From: Desulfobacter curvatus DSM 3379
GTDB taxonomy: Bacteria; Desulfobacterota; Desulfobacteria; Desulfobacterales; Desulfobacteraceae
Length of the DNA: 64,000 nucleotides
Direction: 5' to 3'
Assembly (NCBI RefSeq): GCF_000373985.1
Contig: NZ_KB892968.1
Span: 1-64,000 of the forward strand
Made by a program: the position numbers and the translations under genes. The notes below the pieces were generated by a model that was not told the origin of the DNA, made no database searches, and was given only the letters and a program-made list of their open reading frames with translations. Below are positions 27,603 through 36,493 of the stretch, piece by piece; position 1 is the stretch's first letter; each line of letters begins with the position of its first letter.

Positions 27603-28976
27603 TTATATTTTGAAGGCGGTGTTGGCAAACCGGGGTTCAATAAAACGTTCAAGGTCAATTATTTTGCCGATTTCCATGACATCATGCATGTATTTTTGAA
27701 TTTTATCAAGATCTGCCGCTTCCGGATAGAGTCCGTCCCAGCGGATGGCCATGGGCTGGGAAAATACATTTTGAAGAACCTGGGGATTCAGACCCATTTT
27801 ACCTTCGGGGTCCAGAAATTTTACGGCAATGTCCGCAGCCCGGGCCTTATCGTTTTCGATATACTCGCCGGTATCCACCAGCAGGGATACAAACTCCTGG
27901 ACAGCTTCAGGATGTTTCTGGATAAAATCCTTCTGCATGGCCACAATACAGCAGGGATGATTTTCCCAGCGTGTGGCTGAATAAAATTCCAGATTGCCGA
28001 TCTCCCCTTTGATGGCTTTGGTGGCAACCGGTTCGGCAACCATGAATCCACCCACATCCTCGTTCTCCTTCATGATGCCGGGCATCTTGATGGGGGGTAC
28101 CACCTCAAAGCGTACATTAATCGCTTTTTTTCCCGGAACACCGGGCTTGAGCCCCAGTTCTTTTAAAAATTGGTGTGCAAGCATGTGGTGAACCGACATT
28201 TTATGGGGAATATCCACGACCTTATATTTATAGAAGCTTTGTAAAGAGTCAAATCTGTGATCATAATGCCGTGAACGCACAAATGTGGAACCGTTTTTGT
28301 GGGCAAACAGGACCAGCTGAATGGGGGAGTCATAGGCAAACAGATCCATGGCAATGGGTGCCAGAACAAAAGCACAGTCGATTTCTCCGCTTTCAAGGCC
28401 TTCCTGTATGGGGTTCCATCCCCCCATCAGGCTGGTGGACAAGTCAAAGTGCTGGGGTTCCACATCCCCTTGGTTAATACGGTGCTTCAAAGCACCTAGG
28501 GCAAGATGGTCGGTAATCTGGATGTGGGCGACATTGAGTTCAACACGGCCTCCGATAATGCTTCTCTCTTTTGTTACCCGCTGTTTCTTTATTCCTCCGG
28601 AGAAGGCGGTTTCAATCGCCTTTTTTATTTCGTCTTCATTGAACGGCTTGGGGCAGTGGGCATTACCACCGGCTTCAAGGATGGCCTTCTGCTGGCCCAT
28701 GTCAGCCTGGGCCGTTGCCATGATGAAAGGAAGGTCTTTAAATTCTTCGGAAACCCGTAATTCCTGGAGAAACCCAAGGCCATCCAGCGTGGGCATGTTC
28801 CAGTCGGATATGACAAGATCAGGTTTTTCAGCTTTTACTTTTTCAAGACCGTCTGCACCGTTTACCGCCATAACAAGGTTTGAAAATCCGGCTTTGGCCA
28901 GGATTTGTTTGAACATTATCCGCATTGTGCCTGAATCATCCGCCACAACAATTTTAATATTCGGGTCTACCGCCAT
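27603..28976 (-). CDS. CheY-like receiver fused to NrtA/CmpA-type ligand-binding domain
   Basis: 457 residues. 1-125 is a complete receiver: VVADDSGTMR acid pair, phospho-acceptor in LVISDWNMPTLDG, Thr/Lys switch in IMATAQAD and CPKPF. From about 145 (GRVELNVAHIQITDHLALGA) to the end runs a type-2 periplasmic-binding-protein fold of the nitrate/bicarbonate/sulfonate class, with PHKMSVHHMLAHQFL and TRWENHPCCIVAMQKDF. There is no signal peptide or membrane segment, so a fold normally used outside the cell is cytoplasmic. The same motifs recur in the two binding proteins of the adjacent ABC operon. Likely a phosphorylation-tuned or ligand-tuned sensor; the output is unknown. Confidence 0.85.
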   Translation of the reverse strand: MAVDPNIKIVVADDSGTMRIMFKQILAKAGFSNLVMAVNGADGLEKVKAEKPDLVISDWNMPTLDGLGFLQELRVSEEFKDLPFIMATAQADMGQQKAILEAGGNAHCPKPFNEDEIKKAIETAFSGGIKKQRVTKERSIIGGRVELNVAHIQITDHLALGALKHRINQGDVEPQHFDLSTSLMGGWNPIQEGLESGEIDCAFVLAPIAMDLFAYDSPIQLVLFAHKNGSTFVRSRHYDHRFDSLQSFYKYKVVDIPHKMSVHHMLAHQFLKELGLKPGVPGKKAINVRFEVVPPIKMPGIMKENEDVGGFMVAEPVATKAIKGEIGNLEFYSATRWENHPCCIVAMQKDFIQKHPEAVQEFVSLLVDTGEYIENDKARAADIAVKFLDPEGKMGLNPQVLQNVFSQPMAIRWDGLYPEAADLDKIQKYMHDVMEIGKIIDLERFIEPRFANTAFKI

Positions 28977-29007
28977 AAAATGCTCCTTATGCCCTGTAAA
29001 GGTGTTG

Positions 29008-29104
29008 TTTATATGAAAGTCTCCAGCAACTAACTGGATTCTTTCTATTTTTGTTGTGGGCTATGCCTGGGTGTTGATAGGCCCAGTCAGCCCATGGCTG
29101 TTAT
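29008..29104 (+). repeat. Dispersed hairpin repeat, copy D (full length)
   Basis: TTTATATGAAAG opening, hairpin 1 with CCAG/CTGG closed by GAAAG/CTTTC, then hairpin 2 with outer GGGCT/AGCCC and inner CTGGG/CCCAG. Compared with copies B and G the outer pair C-G has become T-A on both sides. It lies between the permease and the receiver-fusion gene, antisense to both. Confidence 0.9.
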
Positions 29105-29125
29105 AAAAATTAAAAATAGTATATC

Positions 29126-29986
29126 TTAGACGTTGCCGGCCCATGACCGGCTAAACCTGTGCTGCAATTTCTGGAAAATTCTGTCCAGTATAAATCCCAG
29201 TATGCCGATGGCGATGATTACAGCTATCAGTTTGTCGTATTCCATGGTATCCCTGGCATCATTAATCAGATAGCCCAGGCCCGATGATACCCCTAAAAAT
29301 TCTGCCGGAACCAAAACAATCCATGCAATCCCCAGCGCCAACCTGATGCTGGTCATCATGTGGGGAATAGAATGTGGAATAACAATCGTTTGAATGAGTT
29401 GGACGTTATTGGCCCCCTGGTTCAAAGCCATTTTTATCCACTGGGGATTAATGTTCATGACACCGATGGCTGTGTTCAGTATTATAGGACAAATTGTCGC
29501 CATTACAATTAAAAAATGAACAGCAGACTCAAAGCTTGTAAATAAAAGCAACGCAATGGGCATCCAGGACAGGGGGCTGATCATTCTTACGAATTGAATC
29601 GGCGAATATGTCAGCTTGCGAAGACGTGTAAAAAAACCGATCAGCACCCCCAATGGAAGTCCTATGAATGCTGATATGGCGACACCTACAACGATTCTAC
29701 GCAGACTTGCAAAAACCGACATCCAAAATTTGGGAGTTTGAAAGGCGTCTGCCAGGGCCGAAAAGGTCGGCCCTGGCAGAAATCCCCTAAAATGATATAG
29801 TTCGGGGCGGGTAAAGACGAACTGCATGACAGCTGCCCAGGCAAAGGCAAATATAACAAGCCCGGCCAGTTCGTACTTCCAACCCGACCATATCTGAGTA
29901 AAAAATGACGATAATCCTACTTGTACGGCTCTGTCTTTGGGATTTTTTTCAATTGATTTCAACAGTTTCTTCCCTGGTGAATACAT
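29126..29986 (-). CDS. ABC transporter permease (nitrate/sulfonate/taurine type)
   Basis: 286 residues with about six membrane helices (first at ELAGLVIFAFAWAAVMQF). The BPD_transp_1 EAA-type loop is near the C-terminus (PAEFLGVSSGLGYLINDARD), as in SsuC, TauC and NrtB. It overlaps the 3' end of the exported binding-protein gene by 38 bp. Together with the ATPase and that binding protein it forms a complete importer. The substrate cannot be read from sequence. Confidence 0.92.
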   Translation of the reverse strand: MYSPGKKLLKSIEKNPKDRAVQVGLSSFFTQIWSGWKYELAGLVIFAFAWAAVMQFVFTRPELYHFRGFLPGPTFSALADAFQTPKFWMSVFASLRRIVVGVAISAFIGLPLGVLIGFFTRLRKLTYSPIQFVRMISPLSWMPIALLLFTSFESAVHFLIVMATICPIILNTAIGVMNINPQWIKMALNQGANNVQLIQTIVIPHSIPHMMTSIRLALGIAWIVLVPAEFLGVSSGLGYLINDARDTMEYDKLIAVIIAIGILGFILDRIFQKLQHRFSRSWAGNV

Positions 29987-31151
29987 CTTCCATATCGCAA
30001 TGGCAAAATCCTTTCATGCCCCCCATGTTATCCAGAGCCTTCTTGACAAAACGGTCATCCACGAGCTGTGAAACAGCGGCGTTGATATCAAGGCGCGTCA
30101 GAAAATCCGTGTTGCCCTCAACCTTGGTTTTTTTCATCTGTTCCAGAATAAATCGAGTGGCAGATGGAAAAGGAAAGGGCTGAAAACCGATTCTTTCCAC
30201 ATGCCACTGGGGGTGTATCAGTTCTTTTTCGGAAATGACACCAAAAACCCTGTTAAGAACCGATTCATTTACTGGCAAAAATCCTTCTCCGTTCCTGCTG
30301 AGCAGGTGGGCGGTTTCCTTAGGATTCTGCAGGCACCACGCCTGGGCTCTTACAATGGCGTTTATCGCCTTTTGAACCGTTATTGGGCTTTCTTGAATCA
30401 GATGATCATTGGTTACGATAACACAACAGGGGTGGTTCTTCCAAATATCTCCTGAATATCGCATGATTTTTGCTGAAAATTTTTCCTGGGCCAAGGCGTT
30501 GAAGGGGTCTGCCACGATAAATGCATCAACCTTCTTTCCCAAAAGCGCCTGGGGCATGTCCGGGGGCGGCAGAATAAACAGGTTCACCTCGTGGGGGGCA
30601 AGTTTTGAACCCGGCGGACGGATGACAGGTTCAAGCCCCTGTACCTGTAGGCCTAACTGCATGACCAGATTGTGCATGGAGTACCATGAGGGCACAGCTA
30701 CCTGTTTGCCGGAAAGATCAGCGAACCGATTGATGCCGGAATCAGCCCGGACTGTAACTGCACTGCCGTTGGTATGATCCCAGGCCAAAACCTTGACAGG
30801 TATATTCTGTTTGAACCGCATCCACACGGGGATGGGGAAAAGCATATGCACCAAGTCGAACTTGCCCGTTAAAAAAGATTCGGTGAGTATATTCCATGAG
30901 CGCACCATGACCGGGCGCTCCACATTAAGCCCTTCATGGGAAAAATAGCCCAAACTGTATGCAACAAGTAAGGGTGTCGCATCCGTAATGGGCAGATAAC
31001 CTATTTTTAACGGCCTTTTATTTGCTGCTGCCAGACATGGAAACACCATGGGGGTACAGACGGCTGCACCTGCTGTCTGCATCGCTGCTTTTAAAAAATT
31101 TCGCCGTGAAATGCTGTCGGGGCATGCCGGGTTTCCATGATTAAATTCCAT
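29949..31151 (-). CDS. ABC substrate-binding protein with Tat signal (NrtA/SsuA-like)
   Basis: 400 residues. The N-terminus carries a twin-arginine signal (SRRNFLKAAMQTAGAAVC) that sends the folded protein to the periplasm. The mature part is a type-2 binding protein of the NMT1/nitrate/sulfonate class: KIGYLPITDATPLLVAYSLGYF, LSGKQVAVPSWYSMHNLVM, and DIWKNHPCCVIVTNDHL. A C-terminal segment has CHCD. It is homologous to the receiver-fused domain at 27603 and to the protein at 31921. It overlaps the ATPase gene by 11 bp and the permease gene by 38 bp, so the three are translated together. Confidence 0.92.
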   Translation of the reverse strand: MEFNHGNPACPDSISRRNFLKAAMQTAGAAVCTPMVFPCLAAANKRPLKIGYLPITDATPLLVAYSLGYFSHEGLNVERPVMVRSWNILTESFLTGKFDLVHMLFPIPVWMRFKQNIPVKVLAWDHTNGSAVTVRADSGINRFADLSGKQVAVPSWYSMHNLVMQLGLQVQGLEPVIRPPGSKLAPHEVNLFILPPPDMPQALLGKKVDAFIVADPFNALAQEKFSAKIMRYSGDIWKNHPCCVIVTNDHLIQESPITVQKAINAIVRAQAWCLQNPKETAHLLSRNGEGFLPVNESVLNRVFGVISEKELIHPQWHVERIGFQPFPFPSATRFILEQMKKTKVEGNTDFLTRLDINAAVSQLVDDRFVKKALDNMGGMKGFCHCDMEDVFTREETVEIN

Positions 31152-31917
31152 CCGTCAGTCTCCGTTTGACTAAATATGCGATTTTAAACCGATTGAGAAT
31201 ATCGTTTCTCAACGCTTTAATTGCAGGGTCATGCTGCTTTCTGGGGTAGGGCACATCAATATCGAAAATATCAGAGATGCCGGCAGGAGATCCAGCCAGA
31301 ACCACAATTTTATTTCCAAGGCGTATGGCTTCGTCAATATCATGGGTGACAAAGACCGCAGTAAAGCTTTCCGACATCCACAGATTTACCAGTTCCTCCT
31401 GGATATGGGCCTGGGTAAAGGTGTCCAAAGAGGCAAAGGGCTCGTCAAGCAGCAAGACCTGTGGATGTCCCACCAACGCCCTGGCCAGACAGACCCGCTG
31501 GGCCATGCCCAGGGAGAGCTGGCCGGGTTTTACTTCAGCCGCACCTGCAAGCCCCATAATTTCCAGAAATTGGCTTACCCGGTATTCCAGGTCCTGGATA
31601 TCTTTTCTGATTTTACAGCCATAGGCCACGTTTTCCTTGACGCTGAGCCATGGGATTAATGCCGGTTGCTGAAACAGCATGGAGCGTGATGGATGGATCC
31701 CGGCAATGGGGTTGCCGTCCACTCGAATTTGACCGCTGCTCGGCATTTCAAGCCCTGCCAGCAAGTTCAGCAAGGTGGTCTTTCCACAACCCGATTCACC
31801 CAAAATAATCACAAAATTCCCTGGGTTTATGGAAAATGAAATATCCTTAAGAACCTGGTGACTCTTTTTCCCGGGTCTGTCGTAGGATTTACAGATTTTT
31901 TCAATATCTATTTTCAA
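31141..31917 (-). CDS. ABC transporter ATPase (SsuB/NrtD/TauB-like)
   Basis: 258 residues. Walker A GESGCGKTT, Q-loop LFQQPALIPW, signature LSLGMAQRVCLARAL, Walker B VLLLDEPFASLD and the switch His in VTHDIDEA are all visible. The signature reads LSLGM where LSGGM is usual in this subfamily, a change at a normally invariant Gly that deserves attention. The gene starts 3 bp behind the upstream binding-like protein and overlaps the Tat-exported binding protein. Confidence 0.92.
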   Translation of the reverse strand: MKIDIEKICKSYDRPGKKSHQVLKDISFSINPGNFVIILGESGCGKTTLLNLLAGLEMPSSGQIRVDGNPIAGIHPSRSMLFQQPALIPWLSVKENVAYGCKIRKDIQDLEYRVSQFLEIMGLAGAAEVKPGQLSLGMAQRVCLARALVGHPQVLLLDEPFASLDTFTQAHIQEELVNLWMSESFTAVFVTHDIDEAIRLGNKIVVLAGSPAGISDIFDIDVPYPRKQHDPAIKALRNDILNRFKIAYLVKRRLTDGI

Positions 31918-31920
31918 ATG

Positions 31921-32985
31921 CTATATTTCCGATAAAGCCGTATGAATAAATTCCGGTTTGATAAATCCATTAAGGTTTGTTCCGGTCAGACTGACCTTCA
32001 TGTTTGTACGCATATAATCAAGCACAATCTTTAAAATCTGCATATCCGGCACCAGAAGTTTTGGGCAATAGGTTATCCCCGATGCTTTAAGTGCCTGTTG
32101 CGTCTGCTCGACAGAAAGACCTAAAAAAGAAGCTGACATGCGTTCAATGCCGTTTTCATCAGTGTCCGGGGAAAAGATTTGCCGGTCAAGTCGGCGGGCA
32201 CCATCAAGAAGGCAACGAACCATCAGTGCCAAATTTTCTCCCTTGGTTTTGAGTAGGTCCTGGTGTACCACGAATACGCTACCCGGATGATCCTTCCATA
32301 GATCCCTGGAAATAAGCAGAGGCCTGAATCCATTTTTTTTGCCTCCGGCGTAATCAAAGGGGGCAGGGCAGATAAAAGCTGCAATATCGCCGTCAAGATT
32401 CGAATTTGCCATTTCCGGCATCAGGGGATAAGGTATAGGTTCAATTTGGATACTTTCTTTGGATTTTTCCAAATCCGCGATTTTTAACTTTCCTGCACTC
32501 AGCAGCCTGTGCACAAGCATATGCTGAACACTGAGCCTATGCGGAATCAAAACACTTTTTCCCTTAAAATCAGCTAATTTTCGAATTTGTTTCGGTACAA
32601 TGATTCTGCTGCCTGCCCTGTGGGTGAACATAAGCATGGATATGGCCAGGCCCTTGTCAAACAAATACATGGCCTGGGCGATATCCATAAAGGCTGCATT
32701 AATATCCCCGGATGAGAATCCCTTCTCCACCTGTTTCCAGGAACGAAGGGCAAAAGGTATAACATCCGCATCTGCCCCCATGTGCCGTCTATAACGGGGC
32801 AAAGCGGTTCCCAATATCAAATGATCAACACTGATAAAATGTCCGATTCGGATAGTCAGGGCAGCCTCAAATATTCTTAGATCAGTTAATTGGGATGTTA
32901 ATAAAGAGAACTGTAACACAGCCCGGAATGCGTTGGCAAGTTTGTAAACGCAATTTAATAGGGCCGGCGCAAGCGACCAGGACAA
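31921..32985 (-). CDS. NrtA/CmpA-like binding-fold protein without visible signal peptide
   Basis: 354 residues if the TTG at 32985 is used; no ribosome site supports that start. The first 40 residues do not look like a signal peptide, and homology begins near residue 43 (TIRIGHFISVDHLILGTAL). The rest parallels the receiver-fused protein closely: PHRLSVQHMLVHRLL and DLWKDHPGSVFVVHQDL. It is first in the transporter operon, 3 bp before the ATPase. Either it is a cytoplasmic ligand-binding protein, or an N-terminally truncated or mis-started exported one. Another start in the 32860-32985 region is possible. Confidence 0.7.
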   Translation of the reverse strand: MSWSLAPALLNCVYKLANAFRAVLQFSLLTSQLTDLRIFEAALTIRIGHFISVDHLILGTALPRYRRHMGADADVIPFALRSWKQVEKGFSSGDINAAFMDIAQAMYLFDKGLAISMLMFTHRAGSRIIVPKQIRKLADFKGKSVLIPHRLSVQHMLVHRLLSAGKLKIADLEKSKESIQIEPIPYPLMPEMANSNLDGDIAAFICPAPFDYAGGKKNGFRPLLISRDLWKDHPGSVFVVHQDLLKTKGENLALMVRCLLDGARRLDRQIFSPDTDENGIERMSASFLGLSVEQTQQALKASGITYCPKLLVPDMQILKIVLDYMRTNMKVSLTGTNLNGFIKPEFIHTALSEI

Positions 32986-33094
32986 TAATAAATTGAAGGT
33001 AGATGGTTAAAGGCGTTTATCTTTTAGAAACTTCAATGCCCATCAAAGAAGATCTTAATACTTTCTACAGCACCAATCTACTTTTATTAATAAT

Positions 33095-33107
33095 TATACA
33101 TTGTATA
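33095..33107. promoter_or_regulatory. Palindrome upstream of tetR-type gene
   Basis: TATACA and TGTATA flank a single base in an AT-rich stretch about 90 bp upstream of the TetR-family gene. It is a possible operator or -10 region between the divergent transporter operon and the regulator. Confidence 0.3.
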
Positions 33108-33197
33108 AAAGTATATATCGTGTAATATTATACCGTGTTTATTTAGGCGCATGGCTATGTGCCCACATTTATCCAAAGACAGCACTGAAGGAAAAAA

Positions 33198-33839
33198 ATG
33201 CCATCAATAAACCGCACCGAAAAAAGAAAAAAACAGACAAGGCAAAAAATCATCCGCATTGCCATCGATCTTTTCCTGCGACAGGGATTTCAGGCAACAA
33301 CGATTGATCAAATTGCCACCGAAGCCGACATTGCCAGGAAAACACTCTATAACCATTTTCCGGTCAAGGAGGCGATTGTTGACGCCTATGTCAGAGACCA
33401 ATCCATGGCACTGGCAGAGGCTGCCCGGCAAAGACCGGACCAATCCCCCGACATCGCCTCCCGCCTGCTTGCCGCCCTTGACACAGCCTATGCATGGGTC
33501 GAGGCCAACCCGGAGTTTGCAGGCATAGCTTTAGGATACCGCATGAAAAATATGTGGCAGGGCAATGACGCCAAAAACAAGGAAACCGGAACCCGGGGCC
33601 TGATGACCGAGATCCTTTATCAGGGGCAGCAGGCAGGAGAGATTCGAACGGATATCCCGGTCAAGCTGCTGGTGCTGCAAATCGACATGTTGCGAGGTTC
33701 CATCGTCATGGACTGGCTCCGGGACAAAGGAAAATTCAAACTGCGCAAAGAGATAGCTCAGATCGTGGATCTATTCCTGCACGGCGCAACAAGTAAGAAG
33801 AGGAGGGTTAAGTGGGAAACAACACAACAAAATATATAA
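33198..33839 (+). CDS. TetR-family transcriptional regulator
   Basis: 213 residues. The N-terminal helix-turn-helix is typical (IIRIAIDLFLRQGFQATTI, then IARKTLYNHFPVKEAIVDAY). The C-terminal helical domain is variable and should bind a small effector. GAAGGA precedes the ATG. The 3' end overlaps the following dikinase gene by 28 bp, so regulator and enzyme form one translational unit and the regulator probably controls its own operon. Confidence 0.93.
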   Translation: MPSINRTEKRKKQTRQKIIRIAIDLFLRQGFQATTIDQIATEADIARKTLYNHFPVKEAIVDAYVRDQSMALAEAARQRPDQSPDIASRLLAALDTAYAWVEANPEFAGIALGYRMKNMWQGNDAKNKETGTRGLMTEILYQGQQAGEIRTDIPVKLLVLQIDMLRGSIVMDWLRDKGKFKLRKEIAQIVDLFLHGATSKKRRVKWETTQQNI

Positions 33840-36493
33840 TGACCTGGGATGAAGCGCTTAACGCCGGCACGGATGCTGCCGGAGGAAAGGGATGGAACCT
33901 CGCGCGCCTTGCCCGCTACGGATTTAAGGTCCCTATGGGCAGAGTCCTTGCGGCCCGGATTTATAAGGAGTTTTTAGAATACAACGGCCTGGAGGAATTG
34001 ATAAATAAGATAAGTCATTCCATTGCCAATAAAAATCCTGCTGATATTGAGGATGACGGCCGGCTCGTTCAGCTGCGTGAACAAATCAGTAACGGCTCAA
34101 TCCCATCTTTGCCGGCCAGGGAGCTTACAGCCGAACTGCAGAGAATTGGCCTTTTGGAAGAGCCGGTTGCTGTTCGTTCTTCTGCAATTGCCGAGGATTC
34201 CGAACAAGCATCCTTTGCCGGAATCCACGCCTCTTATTTACAGGTTAACGGCCCGGATAATATTCTTCAGGCCGTGAAAGACTGCTATGCTTCCCTGTGG
34301 ACACCCCAGGCCGTAGTCTATCGCCGGAAAATGGAAATTCCAACCGACCGGGTAGCAATGGCAGTGGTCGTCATGGAGATGGTGGAGGCCCGGGCCGCGG
34401 GGGTTGGTTTTTCTTGTGATCCCCAGACCGGCCACAACAACGTTTTGGTGATAAACGCGAATTTCGGCCTGGGAGAGTCGGTTGTGAATGGCGCAGTGGA
34501 GCCTGACACTTATTATCTGGACGGCAATTCCTTTGAACCCCGGCCCCGGGTGGTCTCCAAAAAGATTGGAAAAAAGCAGGGAATTATCCGGCCGGGTAAC
34601 CAGGGCAACACGGAATTTGTCCCGCAAAAAAACGTTTCTGCCCGGCAGGTGCTAACTGACAAGCAAATCACGGGGCTTGGCCTGCTCCTCCAGCGGGTCA
34701 CCGAGGCTTTAGGGGAGGGATGGCGTTGCCAGGATGTAGAATGGGTCTTTGACGGTCAACAGTTTATTCTGGTGCAGGCCAGGCCGGTTACTGCCCTTTT
34801 GCGCAGCACTTTCCCGATCCTGCGGGATCAGCCGGATATCTGGTCCAACGGAAATTACCGGGACGCGGTACCTATGGTGCTGTCACCGATCTCCCGCAGT
34901 TTTATGCAAGACACCATTGATGAGATTCTCACTGCCTCCTTTGAGGAGAACGGATACCGGTTGCCAAAGGGATTGCAGTTTTCCCGTTTTTTCAAGGGAC
35001 GGCTTTACTGCAACCTGTCAGCTTTGCAATGGGCCTATTTTGATTCCGTGGGAGGACTGCCCCGGGATACCAATTTCTTCTGGGGAGGGCATCAACCGGA
35101 AATCCGGCTCAAGGGGCAGAAGCCGTTCCAGGGAGTGGCAGGAATAAAACGGGTATGGAGGGGCCTGCGCTCTTTTGCCACAATTTCCGCCTATCGCCGG
35201 AAAGCCTCTGGAATCAATGACCGGGTTACCCAGGCCGTGGCAGGTATAACCGCCCATGCTTTTACCAAACTCGAAAACCGTGAGCTTATTGATGTATTTG
35301 CAGACCTCGGTGCAATCACCAAGGATTTTACCCGGAAATTTTCCTTTATGGCTGCCACCGGCTCCTTGCCAGTTGCGGTTTTAATCAGAAAACTCACCCC
35401 CTATTTTAAGGACCGGGCTCTTTTTGTGGTCAACAGCCTGATGGTCGGCGGGGAGGCAGCTATCATCAGTGCCGATCATGGTTACCGGCTTGTTGAATTA
35501 GCGGGTATTGCCAGAAATGACGAGCACGCTGCCCGCTTCTTTGGTGCATCGACATTTTTTCCGGATACCTGGCAGGACCGGCTGCCCGAAGACTCTCCTT
35601 TCAAGCGGGCTTTCCGGGATTTTTTGGATGCCTACGGCCACCGGGCGATCTACGAACTGGATCTTATCAATCCCAGGTGGAACGAGGATCAGACCTATCT
35701 GCTGGAAATCATACGAACCAATCTTTATACTTCCGATTTACAGATTTTCAGGCAAGGGCAAAGGGAAAAATACCGGAAAGCCTGGCAGCAGATTGAGCAA
35801 AAGATCCCGCCCGGCAAACATGCCGCAATCCAAAAATTTGTGAAAGCCGCCCAGACCGGCGCAGCCATAAGGGAAGAGACCAAATCCGTTTTGGCCCGGA
35901 TTATCCAGGCATACAGGTCGCTTGCCCTGGAGATTGGGGGCCGCCTGGAAACTTGCGGTTTGATCAGTGAACCCGCCGACATCTTTTTTTGCGCTTGGCC
36001 GGAACTGGTCGCTGTCCTTTCCGGGGAATGGGACGGCCGGGGCATGGAGGAGCTGGTCAAGGCAAGAAAAGCAGCCAAACAGGAAATGGAATCCCAGGCT
36101 GCACCCGATGTCATCCTGGGCGAAGAATCCAAGGCCACAAGCCAAACAGCAACAGTCACCGGCAATAGTCTTTCGGGAGTGGCAGTGGCCGGAGGCAAAG
36201 CCTCGGGCACAGTGCGCGTGATTAACCATCCTGCAGAAGGGCGAAAACTTAAGCCCAAAGAGATCATGGCGGCACCTTCCACCGATCCCGGCTGGACCCC
36301 TTTATTTTTACAGGCAGGCGGCCTGATCATGGAAACCGGGGGATTTCTTTCCCATGGGGCCATTGTTGCCAGGGAATATGGCATACCTGCGGTAGTGAAC
36401 GTACCGGGCGTCCTGGGCATCGTGGAAGACGGCATGCAAGTAACGGTGGATGGTGACGAAGGTAAGATTTTTTTGCTAAACACACACTGTTAA
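33812..36493 (+). CDS. PEP-synthase-like dikinase of rifampicin-phosphotransferase architecture
   Basis: 893 residues from a GTG start with AGGAGGG 5 bases upstream. An N-terminal ATP-grasp domain (GGKGWNLARLARYGFKVP, AVRSSAIAEDS, ARPVTALL near 320) is followed by a long helical middle domain. The C-terminus is a swivelling phosphohistidine domain (TDPGWTPLF, then GGFLSHGAIVAREYGIPAV, catalytic His about residue 848). The TIM-barrel PEP/pyruvate domain of true PEP synthase and PPDK is absent. This order (ATP-binding, substrate-binding, His domain) and length match rifampicin phosphotransferase. The substrate is unknown: an antibiotic or another small molecule. The TetR gene in front fits inducible detoxification. 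Confidence 0.85.
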   Translation: MGNNTTKYIMTWDEALNAGTDAAGGKGWNLARLARYGFKVPMGRVLAARIYKEFLEYNGLEELINKISHSIANKNPADIEDDGRLVQLREQISNGSIPSLPARELTAELQRIGLLEEPVAVRSSAIAEDSEQASFAGIHASYLQVNGPDNILQAVKDCYASLWTPQAVVYRRKMEIPTDRVAMAVVVMEMVEARAAGVGFSCDPQTGHNNVLVINANFGLGESVVNGAVEPDTYYLDGNSFEPRPRVVSKKIGKKQGIIRPGNQGNTEFVPQKNVSARQVLTDKQITGLGLLLQRVTEALGEGWRCQDVEWVFDGQQFILVQARPVTALLRSTFPILRDQPDIWSNGNYRDAVPMVLSPISRSFMQDTIDEILTASFEENGYRLPKGLQFSRFFKGRLYCNLSALQWAYFDSVGGLPRDTNFFWGGHQPEIRLKGQKPFQGVAGIKRVWRGLRSFATISAYRRKASGINDRVTQAVAGITAHAFTKLENRELIDVFADLGAITKDFTRKFSFMAATGSLPVAVLIRKLTPYFKDRALFVVNSLMVGGEAAIISADHGYRLVELAGIARNDEHAARFFGASTFFPDTWQDRLPEDSPFKRAFRDFLDAYGHRAIYELDLINPRWNEDQTYLLEIIRTNLYTSDLQIFRQGQREKYRKAWQQIEQKIPPGKHAAIQKFVKAAQTGAAIREETKSVLARIIQAYRSLALEIGGRLETCGLISEPADIFFCAWPELVAVLSGEWDGRGMEELVKARKAAKQEMESQAAPDVILGEESKATSQTATVTGNSLSGVAVAGGKASGTVRVINHPAEGRKLKPKEIMAAPSTDPGWTPLFLQAGGLIMETGGFLSHGAIVAREYGIPAVVNVPGVLGIVEDGMQVTVDGDEGKIFLLNTHC

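Noticed and set aside
35725..36483. Minus-strand frame of 252 codons opposite the dikinase
   Set aside because: It is wholly inside a gene with clear catalytic motifs. Its translation is Ala/Pro/Ser-rich without family features.
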